From JANNOG01 sp050329415 (GTDB lineage: Bacteria; Actinomycetota; Actinomycetes; Actinomycetales; JBBAYJ01), in assembly GCA_050329415.1 (NCBI GenBank), contig JBHJOS010000046.1:10335-74334 (forward strand): a DNA stretch of 64,000 nt, in the 5' to 3' direction. The number at the start of each line of letters is the position of its first letter. The stretch's first letter is position 1. Of this stretch, positions 26,126 through 33,768 are shown piece by piece. A program made the translations under genes and the position numbers. The notes beneath the pieces are model-generated. The model ran no database searches. It saw nothing but the letters and a program-made list of their open reading frames with translations, and was not told the DNA's origin.

Positions 26126-27477
26126 CGCAGGAAGTGCGGGACCGACGGGTACAGCGGGAACCGGTCGGTGAGGACCCGGACCCGCTCGCGCAGTTCCCGG
26201 ACGTCCGACGCCGGGTCGAGCGCCCGCGCGACGATGTCGGCGGTCTCGGTGAACTCGTCGTCCCCGAACCCCCGGGTGGCCAGTGCCGGGGTGCCCAGCC
26301 GCACCCCCGAGGTCACCATCGGGGGGCGCGGGTCGAAGGGGACGGCGTTGCGGTTCGCCGTGATCCCGGACTCGTGCAGCCGGTCCTCGGCCTGCCGGCC
26401 GTCCAGCACCGAGTCCCGCAGGTCGGCGAGGACGAGATGGACGTCGGTACCCCCCGTGGTCACCCGGACACCCGCCACGCGGGCGTCGTCGGCCAGCAGG
26501 CGCCGCGCCAGGAGGTCCGCGCCCCGGACCGTGCGCCGCTGCTTCTCGCGGAAGGCCTCGGTCATGGCGATCCGGAAGGCCACCGCCTTGGCCGCGATGA
26601 CGTGCATCAGCGGCCCGCCCTGCTGGCCGGGGAACACCCCGGAGTCGATCTTCTTCGCCAGTTCCGCGGTGCTGAGGATGATCCCGGCGCGCGGGCCGGT
26701 GAGGGTCTTGTGCGTCGTGGTCGTCACGACGTCGGCGTACGGCACCGGGCTCGGGTGCAGGCCGGCGGCCACGAGGCCGGCGAAGTGCGCCATGTCGACG
26801 AGCAGGTAGGCCCCGACCTCGTCGGCGATCCGCCGGAACGCCGCGAAGTCGAGGAAGCGCGGGTAGGCGGACCACCCCGCGATGATCATCTTGGGCCGGT
26901 GCTCGAGGGCGACCGACCGCACCTGGTCCATGTCGATGCGGTGGTCGTGCTCGCTCACCCCGTAGGTCGCGACCTCGTACAGCATCCCGGAGAAGTTGAG
27001 TCGCATGCCGTGGGTGAGGTGACCACCGTGAGCCAGCTCCAGCCCGAGGATCGTGTCGCCCGGCTCGAGCAGCTTCTGCATGACGGCGGCGTTGGCCGGG
27101 GCGCCGGCGTGCGGCTGGACGTTGGCGTGCTCGGCCCCGAAGAGGCGCCTGGCGCGCTCGCGGGCGAGCTCCTCGAGGACGTCGACGTGCTCGCAGCCGC
27201 CGTAGTACCGCCTGCCGGGCAGGCCCTCGGCGTACTTGTTCGTCGCCACGCTGCCGACGGCCTCGAGAACTGCCCGCGGCACGAAGTTCTCGCTCGCGAT
27301 CATCTCCAGCGTGCCGCGCTGGCGGTCCAGCTCGGCGTCGAGCGCGGCGGCGATCTCGGGGTCGACGTCGGCGAGAGGGGCGTTCGCGACGTCGTCGGGC
27401 AGGCCGGTGACGGTCGGAGCGGGGTGCTCCACCTGAGCCGGGTCGGTGGGGTGGGCGGCGGGATGGGTGGTGGTCAT
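26122..27477 (-). CDS. glyA: Serine hydroxymethyltransferase
   Basis: A 451-residue PLP enzyme converting serine plus THF to glycine plus methylene-THF. Hallmarks are IASENFV, NKYAEGLPGRRYYGGCEHVD, VDMAHFAGLVA and the PLP-lysine motif VVTTTTHKTLTGPRAG. ATG 27477 has AGGAG seven bases upstream. It is the first gene downstream of the ZTP riboswitch, so expression should rise when 10-formyl-THF is short and ZTP accumulates. Confidence 0.97.
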   Translation of the reverse strand: MTTTHPAAHPTDPAQVEHPAPTVTGLPDDVANAPLADVDPEIAAALDAELDRQRGTLEMIASENFVPRAVLEAVGSVATNKYAEGLPGRRYYGGCEHVDVLEELARERARRLFGAEHANVQPHAGAPANAAVMQKLLEPGDTILGLELAHGGHLTHGMRLNFSGMLYEVATYGVSEHDHRIDMDQVRSVALEHRPKMIIAGWSAYPRFLDFAAFRRIADEVGAYLLVDMAHFAGLVAAGLHPSPVPYADVVTTTTHKTLTGPRAGIILSTAELAKKIDSGVFPGQQGGPLMHVIAAKAVAFRIAMTEAFREKQRRTVRGADLLARRLLADDARVAGVRVTTGGTDVHLVLADLRDSVLDGRQAEDRLHESGITANRNAVPFDPRPPMVTSGVRLGTPALATRGFGDDEFTETADIVARALDPASDVRELRERVRVLTDRFPLYPSVPHFLR

Positions 27478-27504
27478 GCCGGAACTCCTTCGCGGGTCCT
27501 TCCC

Positions 27505-27585
27505 AGCCCCGGACCCAGGCGGACGATCCGGGACCACCTGCCGCTCCCCAGGGGTGACCCCCTCGACGCCAGTCACGGTCGGGGC
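27505..27585 (-). promoter_or_regulatory. ZTP (pfl) riboswitch
   Basis: Read leftward, the three conserved blocks of the pfl motif occur in order: CCGTGACTGGCG (27578-27567), CCTGGGGAGCG (27552-27542) and, after a variable loop, CCGCCTGGGT (27522-27513). It lies 28 bases before glyA, a well-known context for this ZTP/ZMP-sensing RNA. The limits are approximate. Confidence 0.9.
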
Positions 27586-27655
27586 CGAGTCTAGCGGGCA
27601 GCCGAGTCCACCCAGGCGGCAGTACATCCACCCACCTCCGACCGCCCCCCGCCGG

Positions 27656-27794
27656 TGAACGTCGATTTATCGACGTTCACCGTGGTGTGATCGTCGACAA
27701 ATCGACGATCAAGGCCTCTCTCGGCGGTCGCTAGCCCATGAACATCGACAAATCGACGATCACCAGCCCATGAACGTCGATAAATCGACGATCA
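27656..27794. repeat. Four 24-bp A/T-cored palindromes
   Basis: Units at 27656-27679, 27688-27711, 27739-27762 and 27771-27794. Each has the form TGAWCRTCGA, then four A/T-rich bases (TTTA, CAAA, CAAA, TAAA), then TCGACGWTCA. Units 1 and 2 have perfect 10-bp arms; units 3 and 4 carry two and one mismatches. They form two pairs, each with 32-base spacing, and 8-base linkers CCGTGGTG and CCAGCCCA. Unit 4 overlaps the stop of the OsmC gene. The array could terminate that transcript, bind a dimeric repressor ahead of glyA, or be a REP-like element. Confidence 0.8.
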
Positions 27795-28361
27795 CCGCTG
27801 GTCGAGAGCGCCGTGGTGGCCGCGGCGTGTCGTGGCTGCCGCCGCTGCCCGGCGGACCTCGACCGCTGGCGGCGTGCGCAGGGTCTGTGCGATGACGCAG
27901 TACCGCTCGGCCAGGGCGACCAGCCGGTCGGCCGTCGCCTCGTCGGCGTCCGTGTCGAACGCGAAGGTCACGGTGACGTCGGTGAGGCCGACTGGCGTCT
28001 CGCGGTCCACCCCCAGCGTGCCGCGGGCGTCCCACCGACCCTCCACGATCACCGAGGCGTCCCGCAGGTCGACGCCCATGACGGTGGCGACGCTGCGCAG
28101 CGTGACCCCCGCGCACGCCGCCAGCGCCTGCAGCATGAGGTCGGCCGAGCAGGCGTCGCTGCCGTCGCCGCCGGTCGCCGGGTGGAACCCGGCCCGGACC
28201 GGCCCCGCCCAGCCGTCCACGGTCGCGGTGATGCCGTCACCGGTGAGACGGGCGACCGCGCGGCCGACGACCCGAGCCGCCTCGGGGTCCTGGCGGTACC
28301 GATCCTTGAGGGGCTTCTGGAGGGCGCGCAGGCCCGCGGCGTCCGTCGTCGTCACCGCCAT
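27792..28361 (-). CDS. OsmC-family protein
   Basis: A 189-residue OsmC/Ohr-fold protein. The two conserved cysteines appear in LQALAACAGVTLRSVA and ERYCVIAQTL, placed as in OsmC-type thiol peroxidases that reduce organic hydroperoxides. ATG 28361 was chosen. The substrate is not deducible. Its stop lies inside the first palindrome met by the transcript. Confidence 0.87.
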   Translation of the reverse strand: MAVTTTDAAGLRALQKPLKDRYRQDPEAARVVGRAVARLTGDGITATVDGWAGPVRAGFHPATGGDGSDACSADLMLQALAACAGVTLRSVATVMGVDLRDASVIVEGRWDARGTLGVDRETPVGLTDVTVTFAFDTDADEATADRLVALAERYCVIAQTLRTPPAVEVRRAAAAATTRRGHHGALDQR

Positions 28362-28418
28362 GACCGTACCGGCCGTCGCCGGCACCACCGGCAGCCGCGA
28401 CCCGCAGACCTCAGGACG

Positions 28419-28799
28419 TCAGATCCCGACGACGGTCACCCCGCGGGCGACGGCCGCGAGCGCACCGAGGTCACTGGTCTCCCAGGTGAGGACCACACCC
28501 GAGCCTTCCGCCGTCGCGACGACCAGGGCATCCACCGCGGACCCCCGGCCGGCCGCCGAGCGCAGGGCCGCCGCCCGGCGCGCCCGTGCCGCGGACACGA
28601 CCTCGTCCACGGCACTGGCCTGGAGCAGCTGATTCGTCAACGCGTCCCGCCGGTCGTCGCCGGTGAGGGACTCCGCGAGGACCACGGACGGCACCACCGG
28701 CGGCCACAGCCCGCGGCGGCGCAGGGTGGCGATCAGTCGCGCGGCCCGGGGCGGGTTGTCCGCCAGGGCCGTCACGGCACCCGAGTCGAGGACCAGCAC
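28419..28799 (-). CDS. PIN-domain toxin (VapC-like)
   Basis: A 126-residue PIN ribonuclease. LVLDSGAVTALAD gives the first acidic residue, VLAESLTGD the second (Glu), SAVDALVVATAE the third and WETSDL the fourth, so the metal site is complete. VapC toxins cleave specific tRNAs or rRNA and block translation. The start lies four bases after the stop of the small upstream gene, the usual antitoxin-toxin order. Confidence 0.82.
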   Translation of the reverse strand: MLVLDSGAVTALADNPPRAARLIATLRRRGLWPPVVPSVVLAESLTGDDRRDALTNQLLQASAVDEVVSAARARRAAALRSAAGRGSAVDALVVATAEGSGVVLTWETSDLGALAAVARGVTVVGI

Positions 28800-28803
28800 C
28801 GCG

Positions 28804-29046
28804 TCAGTCCGGCCGGCCGGCGAGGGCGGCCTCGACCCGATCGGCCACGGCCTCGGCCCACGCGATGTCCTCCGCGCTCGGCTGCCCGTGGGCGGACTCG
28901 ATCTCGGCCACCAGACGGTCGGCCTCGGCGCAGGCCCGCCGCACCCGATCCGTCCCGACCGCACCCGTGAGGAGCTGCTGGTCCACGAGCCCGTCCCCTT
29001 CGTCGTGCTGGCGGTGATCCGCAAGGTCGAGCTGCATCCGGGGCAT
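28804..29046 (-). CDS. Putative VapB-like antitoxin
   Basis: An 80-residue acidic helical protein directly upstream of the PIN toxin, consistent in size and position with its antitoxin. I do not recognise a DNA-binding fold with certainty. The C-terminal helix (AEAVADRVEAALAG) could be the toxin-binding part. Assignment rests on context. Confidence 0.65.
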   Translation of the reverse strand: MPRMQLDLADHRQHDEGDGLVDQQLLTGAVGTDRVRRACAEADRLVAEIESAHGQPSAEDIAWAEAVADRVEAALAGRPD

Positions 29047-29129
29047 GCGTCCAGTGTGCGCCCTCGCCGCGGCCGGGGCCCGACCGCCGGGGCAGGCAGC
29101 CGCCCCGCGACTGCCTACGCTGTGCCCCC

Positions 29130-30005
29130 GTGACCGCCGGGGCCCGCCGCTACATCCTCACACTGTCGTGCCCCGACCGGGTCGGCATCGTGCACGCGGT
29201 CACCGGCGCCCTGCTGCGGCGACGGGCCAACGTCACCGAGTCGACCCAGTTCGGCGACCCGGACACCGCCCTCTTCTTCATGCGGGTGGAGTTCGAGGTT
29301 GCCACCGAGACCGACGGCCCGACCGCGACGGAGGCGGCGCTGCAGGCAGCGTTCCGTGGCCTGGAGGCCGAGTTCGGGCTCGCCTGGCAGTTGCACCGGG
29401 GCGACGAGCCGGTCCGAACGGTCATCATGGTGAGCACGGCCGGGCACTGCCTCACCAACCTGCTGTACCGGCACCGGGACAGCCGGCTGCCCATCGACCC
29501 CGTCGCCGTGGTGTCCAACCACACCGACCTGGCCGGGCTCGCGGAGTTCTACGGGGTGCCGTTCCATCACGTGCCCGTGACGGGCGGGACCAAGCCGGCC
29601 GCCGAGGCCGAGCTGCTGCGGCTGGTGACCGACCACGACGTCGAGCTCGTCGTGCTCGCCCGCTACATGCAGGTGCTGTCGGCGGACCTGTGCGAGCGGC
29701 TGACCGGCCGGATCATCAACATCCACCACTCGTTCCTGCCCTCGTTCGCGGGTGCCCGGCCCTACCACCAGGCCTACGAGCGCGGTGTCAAGCTCATCGG
29801 GGCGACGGCCCACTACGCGACGGCCGACCTCGACGCGGGACCGATCATCGAGCAGGACGTCGAGCGGGTGACCCACGCCCAGAGCCCCGCCGAACTCGTC
29901 GACATCGGCCACGACGTCGAGTCGCGGGTGCTGACCCGCGCCGTGCGCTGGTACGCGGAGCGGCGGGTGCTCGTCGACGGCCGCCGGACCGTGGTGTTCC
30001 GGTGA
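29130..30005 (+). CDS. purU: Formyltetrahydrofolate deformylase
   Basis: A 291-residue PurU that hydrolyses 10-formyl-THF to formate plus THF and balances the one-carbon pool. It has an N-terminal ACT domain (LSCPDRVGIVHAVTGALL, residues 10-90) and a C-terminal formyl-hydrolase domain with VVSNH, ARYMQVLS, NIHHSFLPSFAGARPYHQA and IEQDVERV. The canonical catalytic N, H and D residues are present. GTG 29130 follows a TACGCT box (29116-29121) by eight bases, suggesting a nearly leaderless transcript. Confidence 0.95.
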   Translation: MTAGARRYILTLSCPDRVGIVHAVTGALLRRRANVTESTQFGDPDTALFFMRVEFEVATETDGPTATEAALQAAFRGLEAEFGLAWQLHRGDEPVRTVIMVSTAGHCLTNLLYRHRDSRLPIDPVAVVSNHTDLAGLAEFYGVPFHHVPVTGGTKPAAEAELLRLVTDHDVELVVLARYMQVLSADLCERLTGRIINIHHSFLPSFAGARPYHQAYERGVKLIGATAHYATADLDAGPIIEQDVERVTHAQSPAELVDIGHDVESRVLTRAVRWYAERRVLVDGRRTVVFR

Positions 30006-30097
30006 GCCATCAGCCGGGCCGGGGCACTGGCGGCTCGCGGCGCCGGAGTCTGGGAGGATCCCGGCGAGCCCCGACCGCCTCGACGAGGAGTGCACTC

Positions 30098-31099
30098 GTG
30101 ACCATGCCCTCGCGGACGCCCGTCACCGTCGCCGTCACCGGTGCCGCCGGCCAGATCGGCTACAGCCTGCTGTTCCGGATCGCCAGTGGGGCGATGCTCG
30201 GCCCGGACACCCCGGTGCGGCTGCGGCTGCTGGAGATCCCCCCGGCCGTCAGGGCGGCCGAGGGGGTCGCGATGGAACTCGACGACTGCGCCTTCCCCCT
30301 CCTGGCCGGCGTCGACGTCACCGACGACCCGGCCACCGCCTTCTCGGGGGCGAACGTCGCGCTGCTCGTCGGGTCCCGGCCGCGAACGAAGGGCATGGAG
30401 CGCGGCGAGCTGCTCGAGGTCAACGGTGCGATCTTCACGACCCAGGGCCGGGCGCTCAACTCTCACGCCGCCGCCGACCTCAAGGTCCTCGTGGTCGGCA
30501 ACCCCGCCAACACGAACTGCCTCATCGCCCGGTCCAACGCCCCGGACGTGCCGGCCGAACGCTTCACCGCCATGACGCGCCTCGACCACAACCGCGCGAT
30601 CGCCCAGCTGTCCCGGCGCACCGCGGTGCCCGTGACCGGGATCCGGCGGATGACGATCTGGGGCAACCACTCCGCCACCCAGTACCCCGACCTCGTCCAC
30701 TGCGAGGTCGGGGGCCGACCCGCCCTCCAGGTCGTCGAGGACCGGGCCTGGGTGGAGGACGACTTCATCCCGACGGTCCAGAAGCGCGGCGCCGCCATCA
30801 TCGAGGCCCGTGGCGCGTCGTCGGCGGCCTCGGCCGCGTCGGCCGCGGTGGACCACGTCCGGGACTGGGTGCGGGGCACGGATGACGGCGACTGGACGTC
30901 CATGGCGGTCGTCTCGGACGGCTCGTACGGGGTCACCGAGGGCCTCGTGTCGTCGTTCCCGGTGACGTGCCGCGACGGGGGCTGGTCGATCGTGACGGGC
31001 CTGGAGATCGACGAGTTCTCGCGGGGCCGGATCGACACCAGCGTCGCCGAGCTCGCCGACGAGCGCGAGGCCGTCCGGACCCTCGATCTCGTCCGGTGA
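30098..31099 (+). CDS. mdh: Malate dehydrogenase
   Basis: A 333-residue NAD-dependent malate dehydrogenase (malate to oxaloacetate, TCA cycle). NAD motif TGAAGQIGYSLLFRI is at the N-terminus, with MELDDCAFPLL, GSRPRTKGMERGELL (active-site loop), NPANTN, LDHNRA and IWGNHSATQYPD (catalytic His). GTG 30098 has GAGGAG seven bases upstream. The sequence belongs to the long type 2 group common in actinobacteria. Confidence 0.96.
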   Translation: MTMPSRTPVTVAVTGAAGQIGYSLLFRIASGAMLGPDTPVRLRLLEIPPAVRAAEGVAMELDDCAFPLLAGVDVTDDPATAFSGANVALLVGSRPRTKGMERGELLEVNGAIFTTQGRALNSHAAADLKVLVVGNPANTNCLIARSNAPDVPAERFTAMTRLDHNRAIAQLSRRTAVPVTGIRRMTIWGNHSATQYPDLVHCEVGGRPALQVVEDRAWVEDDFIPTVQKRGAAIIEARGASSAASAASAAVDHVRDWVRGTDDGDWTSMAVVSDGSYGVTEGLVSSFPVTCRDGGWSIVTGLEIDEFSRGRIDTSVAELADEREAVRTLDLVR

Positions 31100-31111
31100 C
31101 GGCCGCGCCCC

Positions 31112-31480
31112 TCAGCCGCCGCCGGGCAACGGGACGCTGAAGGCGAGCAGCACGACCCCGACCCCTGCCGCGACGTAGAGGACGACGTCGAGCAGCCGCC
31201 CGCGGACGGCCAGGATCCCCACCCACGACGTCGGGAGAACCGCGCGCATCGCGGCGGCCACCAGGCATGTCCCGGCGATCCCCGCGCACGCGGCCCGGTA
31301 CCCGAACTGCTCGGGCACGGTGATGAGCGCCGAGCCGATCAGTCCCGCGAGCACGAGCAGCGGGGCGATCTGTCGGGTCACGCCCGCATAGCGGCTGGGC
31401 ACCCGCTCGGCGACGACGGGCGTGGCCCCGCCGGGGCGAGGCATACCGGCGCCGTCGTCGTCGGGTGTCCCCGTCGTCAT
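31112..31480 (-). CDS. DUF3017 membrane protein
   Basis: A 122-residue protein with a polar N-terminus and three transmembrane segments (about residues 38-55, 62-80, 95-117), matching the DUF3017 family by size, topology and location next to purH and mdh in actinobacteria. ATG 31480 has GGAGGAG behind it. Function unknown. Confidence 0.75.
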   Translation of the reverse strand: MTTGTPDDDGAGMPRPGGATPVVAERVPSRYAGVTRQIAPLLVLAGLIGSALITVPEQFGYRAACAGIAGTCLVAAAMRAVLPTSWVGILAVRGRLLDVVLYVAAGVGVVLLAFSVPLPGGG

Positions 31481-31508
31481 CCGCGCTCCTCCGCCGTGGC
31501 CCGACCGG

Positions 31509-33119
31509 TCAGTGTGCGAAATGCCGGGCACCGGTCAGGTACATGGTGGCCCCGGCGCTGGCGGCCGCGGCGACGACCTCGCCGTCGCGCACCGAGCCCC
31601 CGGGCTGGACGACGGCCCGCACGCCGGCGTCCACCAGCACCCGCAGGCCGTCCGGGAACGGGAAGAACGCGTCCGACGCCGCGACGGCGCCGCGGGCGCG
31701 CTCGGCTCCCGCGCGCTCCACCGCGAGGCGGCACGAATCCACCCGGTTGACCTGCCCCATGCCGATGCCGACGGCGGCGCCGCCGCGGGCCAGGAGGATC
31801 GCGTTGGACTTGACCGCCCGCACCGCGCGCCAGGCGAAGACGAGGTCGGCGAGGGTCTCGGGGTCCGCCGGGTCGCCGGTGGCGAGGTTCCAGGCGTCCG
31901 GGGCGTCGCCGGGCGCCTGGAAGCGGTCGGCGACCTGGAGCAGCGCCGCCCCCGCGACCGCCCGCAGCTCCACGGCCGGTCTCGGCGGCGGGTCCGGCAG
32001 CTGGAGCAGCCGGACCGTCCTGCGGGCGGAGAGCAGGTCCAGGGCCCCCGGGTCGAAGCCGGGCGCCGCGACCACCTCGGTGAACACCTCCGCGACCTGG
32101 GCGGCCATGGCTGCGGTGACCGGCCGGTTGGCCGCCACCACACCGCCGAAGGCGGACACCGGGTCGCAGTCCAGCGCGCGGGCGTGGGCCTGCGCCAAGG
32201 GGTCCGCGGCATCGGACGAACCGACGGCGACCCCGCAGGGGTTGGCGTGCTTGACGATCACCACGGCGGGCCCGTCGTGGTCGTAGGCGGCGCGGACCGC
32301 GGCGTCGGTGTCGAGGTAGTTGTTGTGGCTCATCTCCTTGCCGTGGAGGAGCCGGGCGTCGGCCAGCCCGGGCCGGCCCGACACCGGCCGGTACAGGGCC
32401 GCCGCCTGGTGCGGGTTCTCGCCGTACCGCAGCGGGGCGACCCGCTCCCACGTCCCTCCCAGCCACGGCGGCAGCGGACCGTCCTCCGTGGGCGCCGCCC
32501 GGGCGTGCAGCCAGCTGGCCACGGCCACGTCGTAGCTCGCGGTGTGGGCGAACGCCCGGGCTGCGAGGCGGCGGCGGGCGGCGGCCGTGAAACCGCCCGC
32601 CCCGAGGGCGGCGAGGACGTCGGCGTAGCCTCCGGGCTCGACGACCACGGCCACCGACGCGTGGTTCTTGGCCGCGGCCCGGACCAGGGCGGGACCGCCG
32701 ACGTCGATCTGCTCGACGACCTCGTCAGGGGCGGCGCCGGACGCGACGGTCGCGGCGAACGGGTACAGGTTGACGACGACGAGTTCGAACGGCTCGATCC
32801 CGAGGTCGGCGAGCTGGGCGAGGTGGTCGGCTCGCCGCACGTCGGCCAGCACGCCGGCGTGCACTGCGGGGTGCAGGGTCTTGACCCGGCCGTCGAGGCT
32901 CTCCGGGAATCCGGTGAGCCGCTCGACCGGGGTCACGGCCGCGCCCGCCTCGGCGATCACCCGGGCTGTGGACCCGGTGGACACGATCTCCACGCCTGCC
33001 GCGGCCAGCCCCCGGGCCAGCTCGGCCAGACCGGTCTTGTCGGAGACGCTGACGAGGGCCCGGCGGATCGGGCGGCGCCCGTCTGGGTCGGCGGCGGCCG
33101 GGGGCTGCGCGTCGGTCAT
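31509..33119 (-). CDS. purH: Bifunctional AICAR transformylase/IMP cyclohydrolase
   Basis: A 536-residue PurH catalysing the last two steps of IMP synthesis. The N-terminal IMP cyclohydrolase domain has ALVSVSDKTGL, VSTGSTARVI and GRVKTLHPAVHAG. The C-terminal AICAR formyltransferase domain has RYGENPHQAAALYR, LHGKEMSHNNYLD, VIVKHANPCGVAVG and SDAFFPFPDG. The start overlaps the purN stop in an ATGA, so purN and purH are co-translated. ZTP, a derivative of its substrate AICAR, is the ligand of the glyA riboswitch upstream. Confidence 0.97.
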   Translation of the reverse strand: MTDAQPPAAADPDGRRPIRRALVSVSDKTGLAELARGLAAAGVEIVSTGSTARVIAEAGAAVTPVERLTGFPESLDGRVKTLHPAVHAGVLADVRRADHLAQLADLGIEPFELVVVNLYPFAATVASGAAPDEVVEQIDVGGPALVRAAAKNHASVAVVVEPGGYADVLAALGAGGFTAAARRRLAARAFAHTASYDVAVASWLHARAAPTEDGPLPPWLGGTWERVAPLRYGENPHQAAALYRPVSGRPGLADARLLHGKEMSHNNYLDTDAAVRAAYDHDGPAVVIVKHANPCGVAVGSSDAADPLAQAHARALDCDPVSAFGGVVAANRPVTAAMAAQVAEVFTEVVAAPGFDPGALDLLSARRTVRLLQLPDPPPRPAVELRAVAGAALLQVADRFQAPGDAPDAWNLATGDPADPETLADLVFAWRAVRAVKSNAILLARGGAAVGIGMGQVNRVDSCRLAVERAGAERARGAVAASDAFFPFPDGLRVLVDAGVRAVVQPGGSVRDGEVVAAAASAGATMYLTGARHFAH

Positions 33120-33754
33120 GGTCGCCGAGCGTAGCCAGCCGTCGCCGAGCCCAGGCGGACCCTGCGGGAACCCGGGGTCTCGCGCCGGACACCGTCCCGG
33201 GCCACGGCTGCGAGAACGTCGACCACCAGGGGCCGCTCGACCTCCTTGATCCGCTCATGCAGCGTCACCTCGTCGTCGGCGGCACGGACGTCGACGGCCC
33301 GCTGCGCCAGCACGGGGCCGGTGTCGACGCCCTCGTCGACGAGGTGGACGGTGCAGCCCGTGACCGCGACCCCGTGGGCCAGCGCATCCCGTACGGCGTG
33401 GGCGCCCGGGAAGGCAGGGAGCAGCGCCGGATGGGTGTTGACGATGCGGTCGGGAAAGGCGGTGAGCACCTCGGCGCCGAGCAGCCGCATGAACCCGAGG
33501 CTCGCCACCCAGTCCGGGCGGACCGCCCGGAGGGTGGCGGCGAGCGCGACGTCCCAGTCGGCCCGCTCGGCGTGATCTCGCGGCGCGACGCAGAGCGCCG
33601 GAACGTCGTGGCGGGCGGCCACGTCCAGGACGCCGGCCTCCCGGCGGTCGGTGACGACGGCCACGACCTCGACCGGGAGGTCACCGCGGTGGGCGGCCGT
33701 GAGCACGGCGTCAGCGACCGTGCCACCGCCGGAGGCCAGGACGGCCAAGCGCAT
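33116..33754 (-). CDS. purN: Phosphoribosylglycinamide formyltransferase
   Basis: A 212-residue PurN that formylates GAR with 10-formyl-THF. Catalytic NTHPALLPAFPGAHA (N and H), TVHLVDEGVDTGPVLAQ (D) and LGFMRLL are present. The N-terminal phosphate-binding loop reads ASGGGTVADAV rather than the usual SGxGSNLQAL, an atypical variant. ATG 33754 is directly preceded by an alternative GTG 33757. It is coupled to purH and follows the DUF6350 gene by 14 bases. Confidence 0.92.
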   Translation of the reverse strand: MRLAVLASGGGTVADAVLTAAHRGDLPVEVVAVVTDRREAGVLDVAARHDVPALCVAPRDHAERADWDVALAATLRAVRPDWVASLGFMRLLGAEVLTAFPDRIVNTHPALLPAFPGAHAVRDALAHGVAVTGCTVHLVDEGVDTGPVLAQRAVDVRAADDEVTLHERIKEVERPLVVDVLAAVARDGVRRETPGSRRVRLGSATAGYARRP

Positions 33755-33768
33755 CACGGAGCGTGACG

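Noticed and set aside
27605..27625. Second ZTP riboswitch from another CCCAGGCGG
   Set aside because: The other two conserved blocks are missing around it.
27656..27794. CRISPR array
   Set aside because: Repeats are palindromes with 8-27-base gaps and no cas genes; the spacing does not fit spacers.
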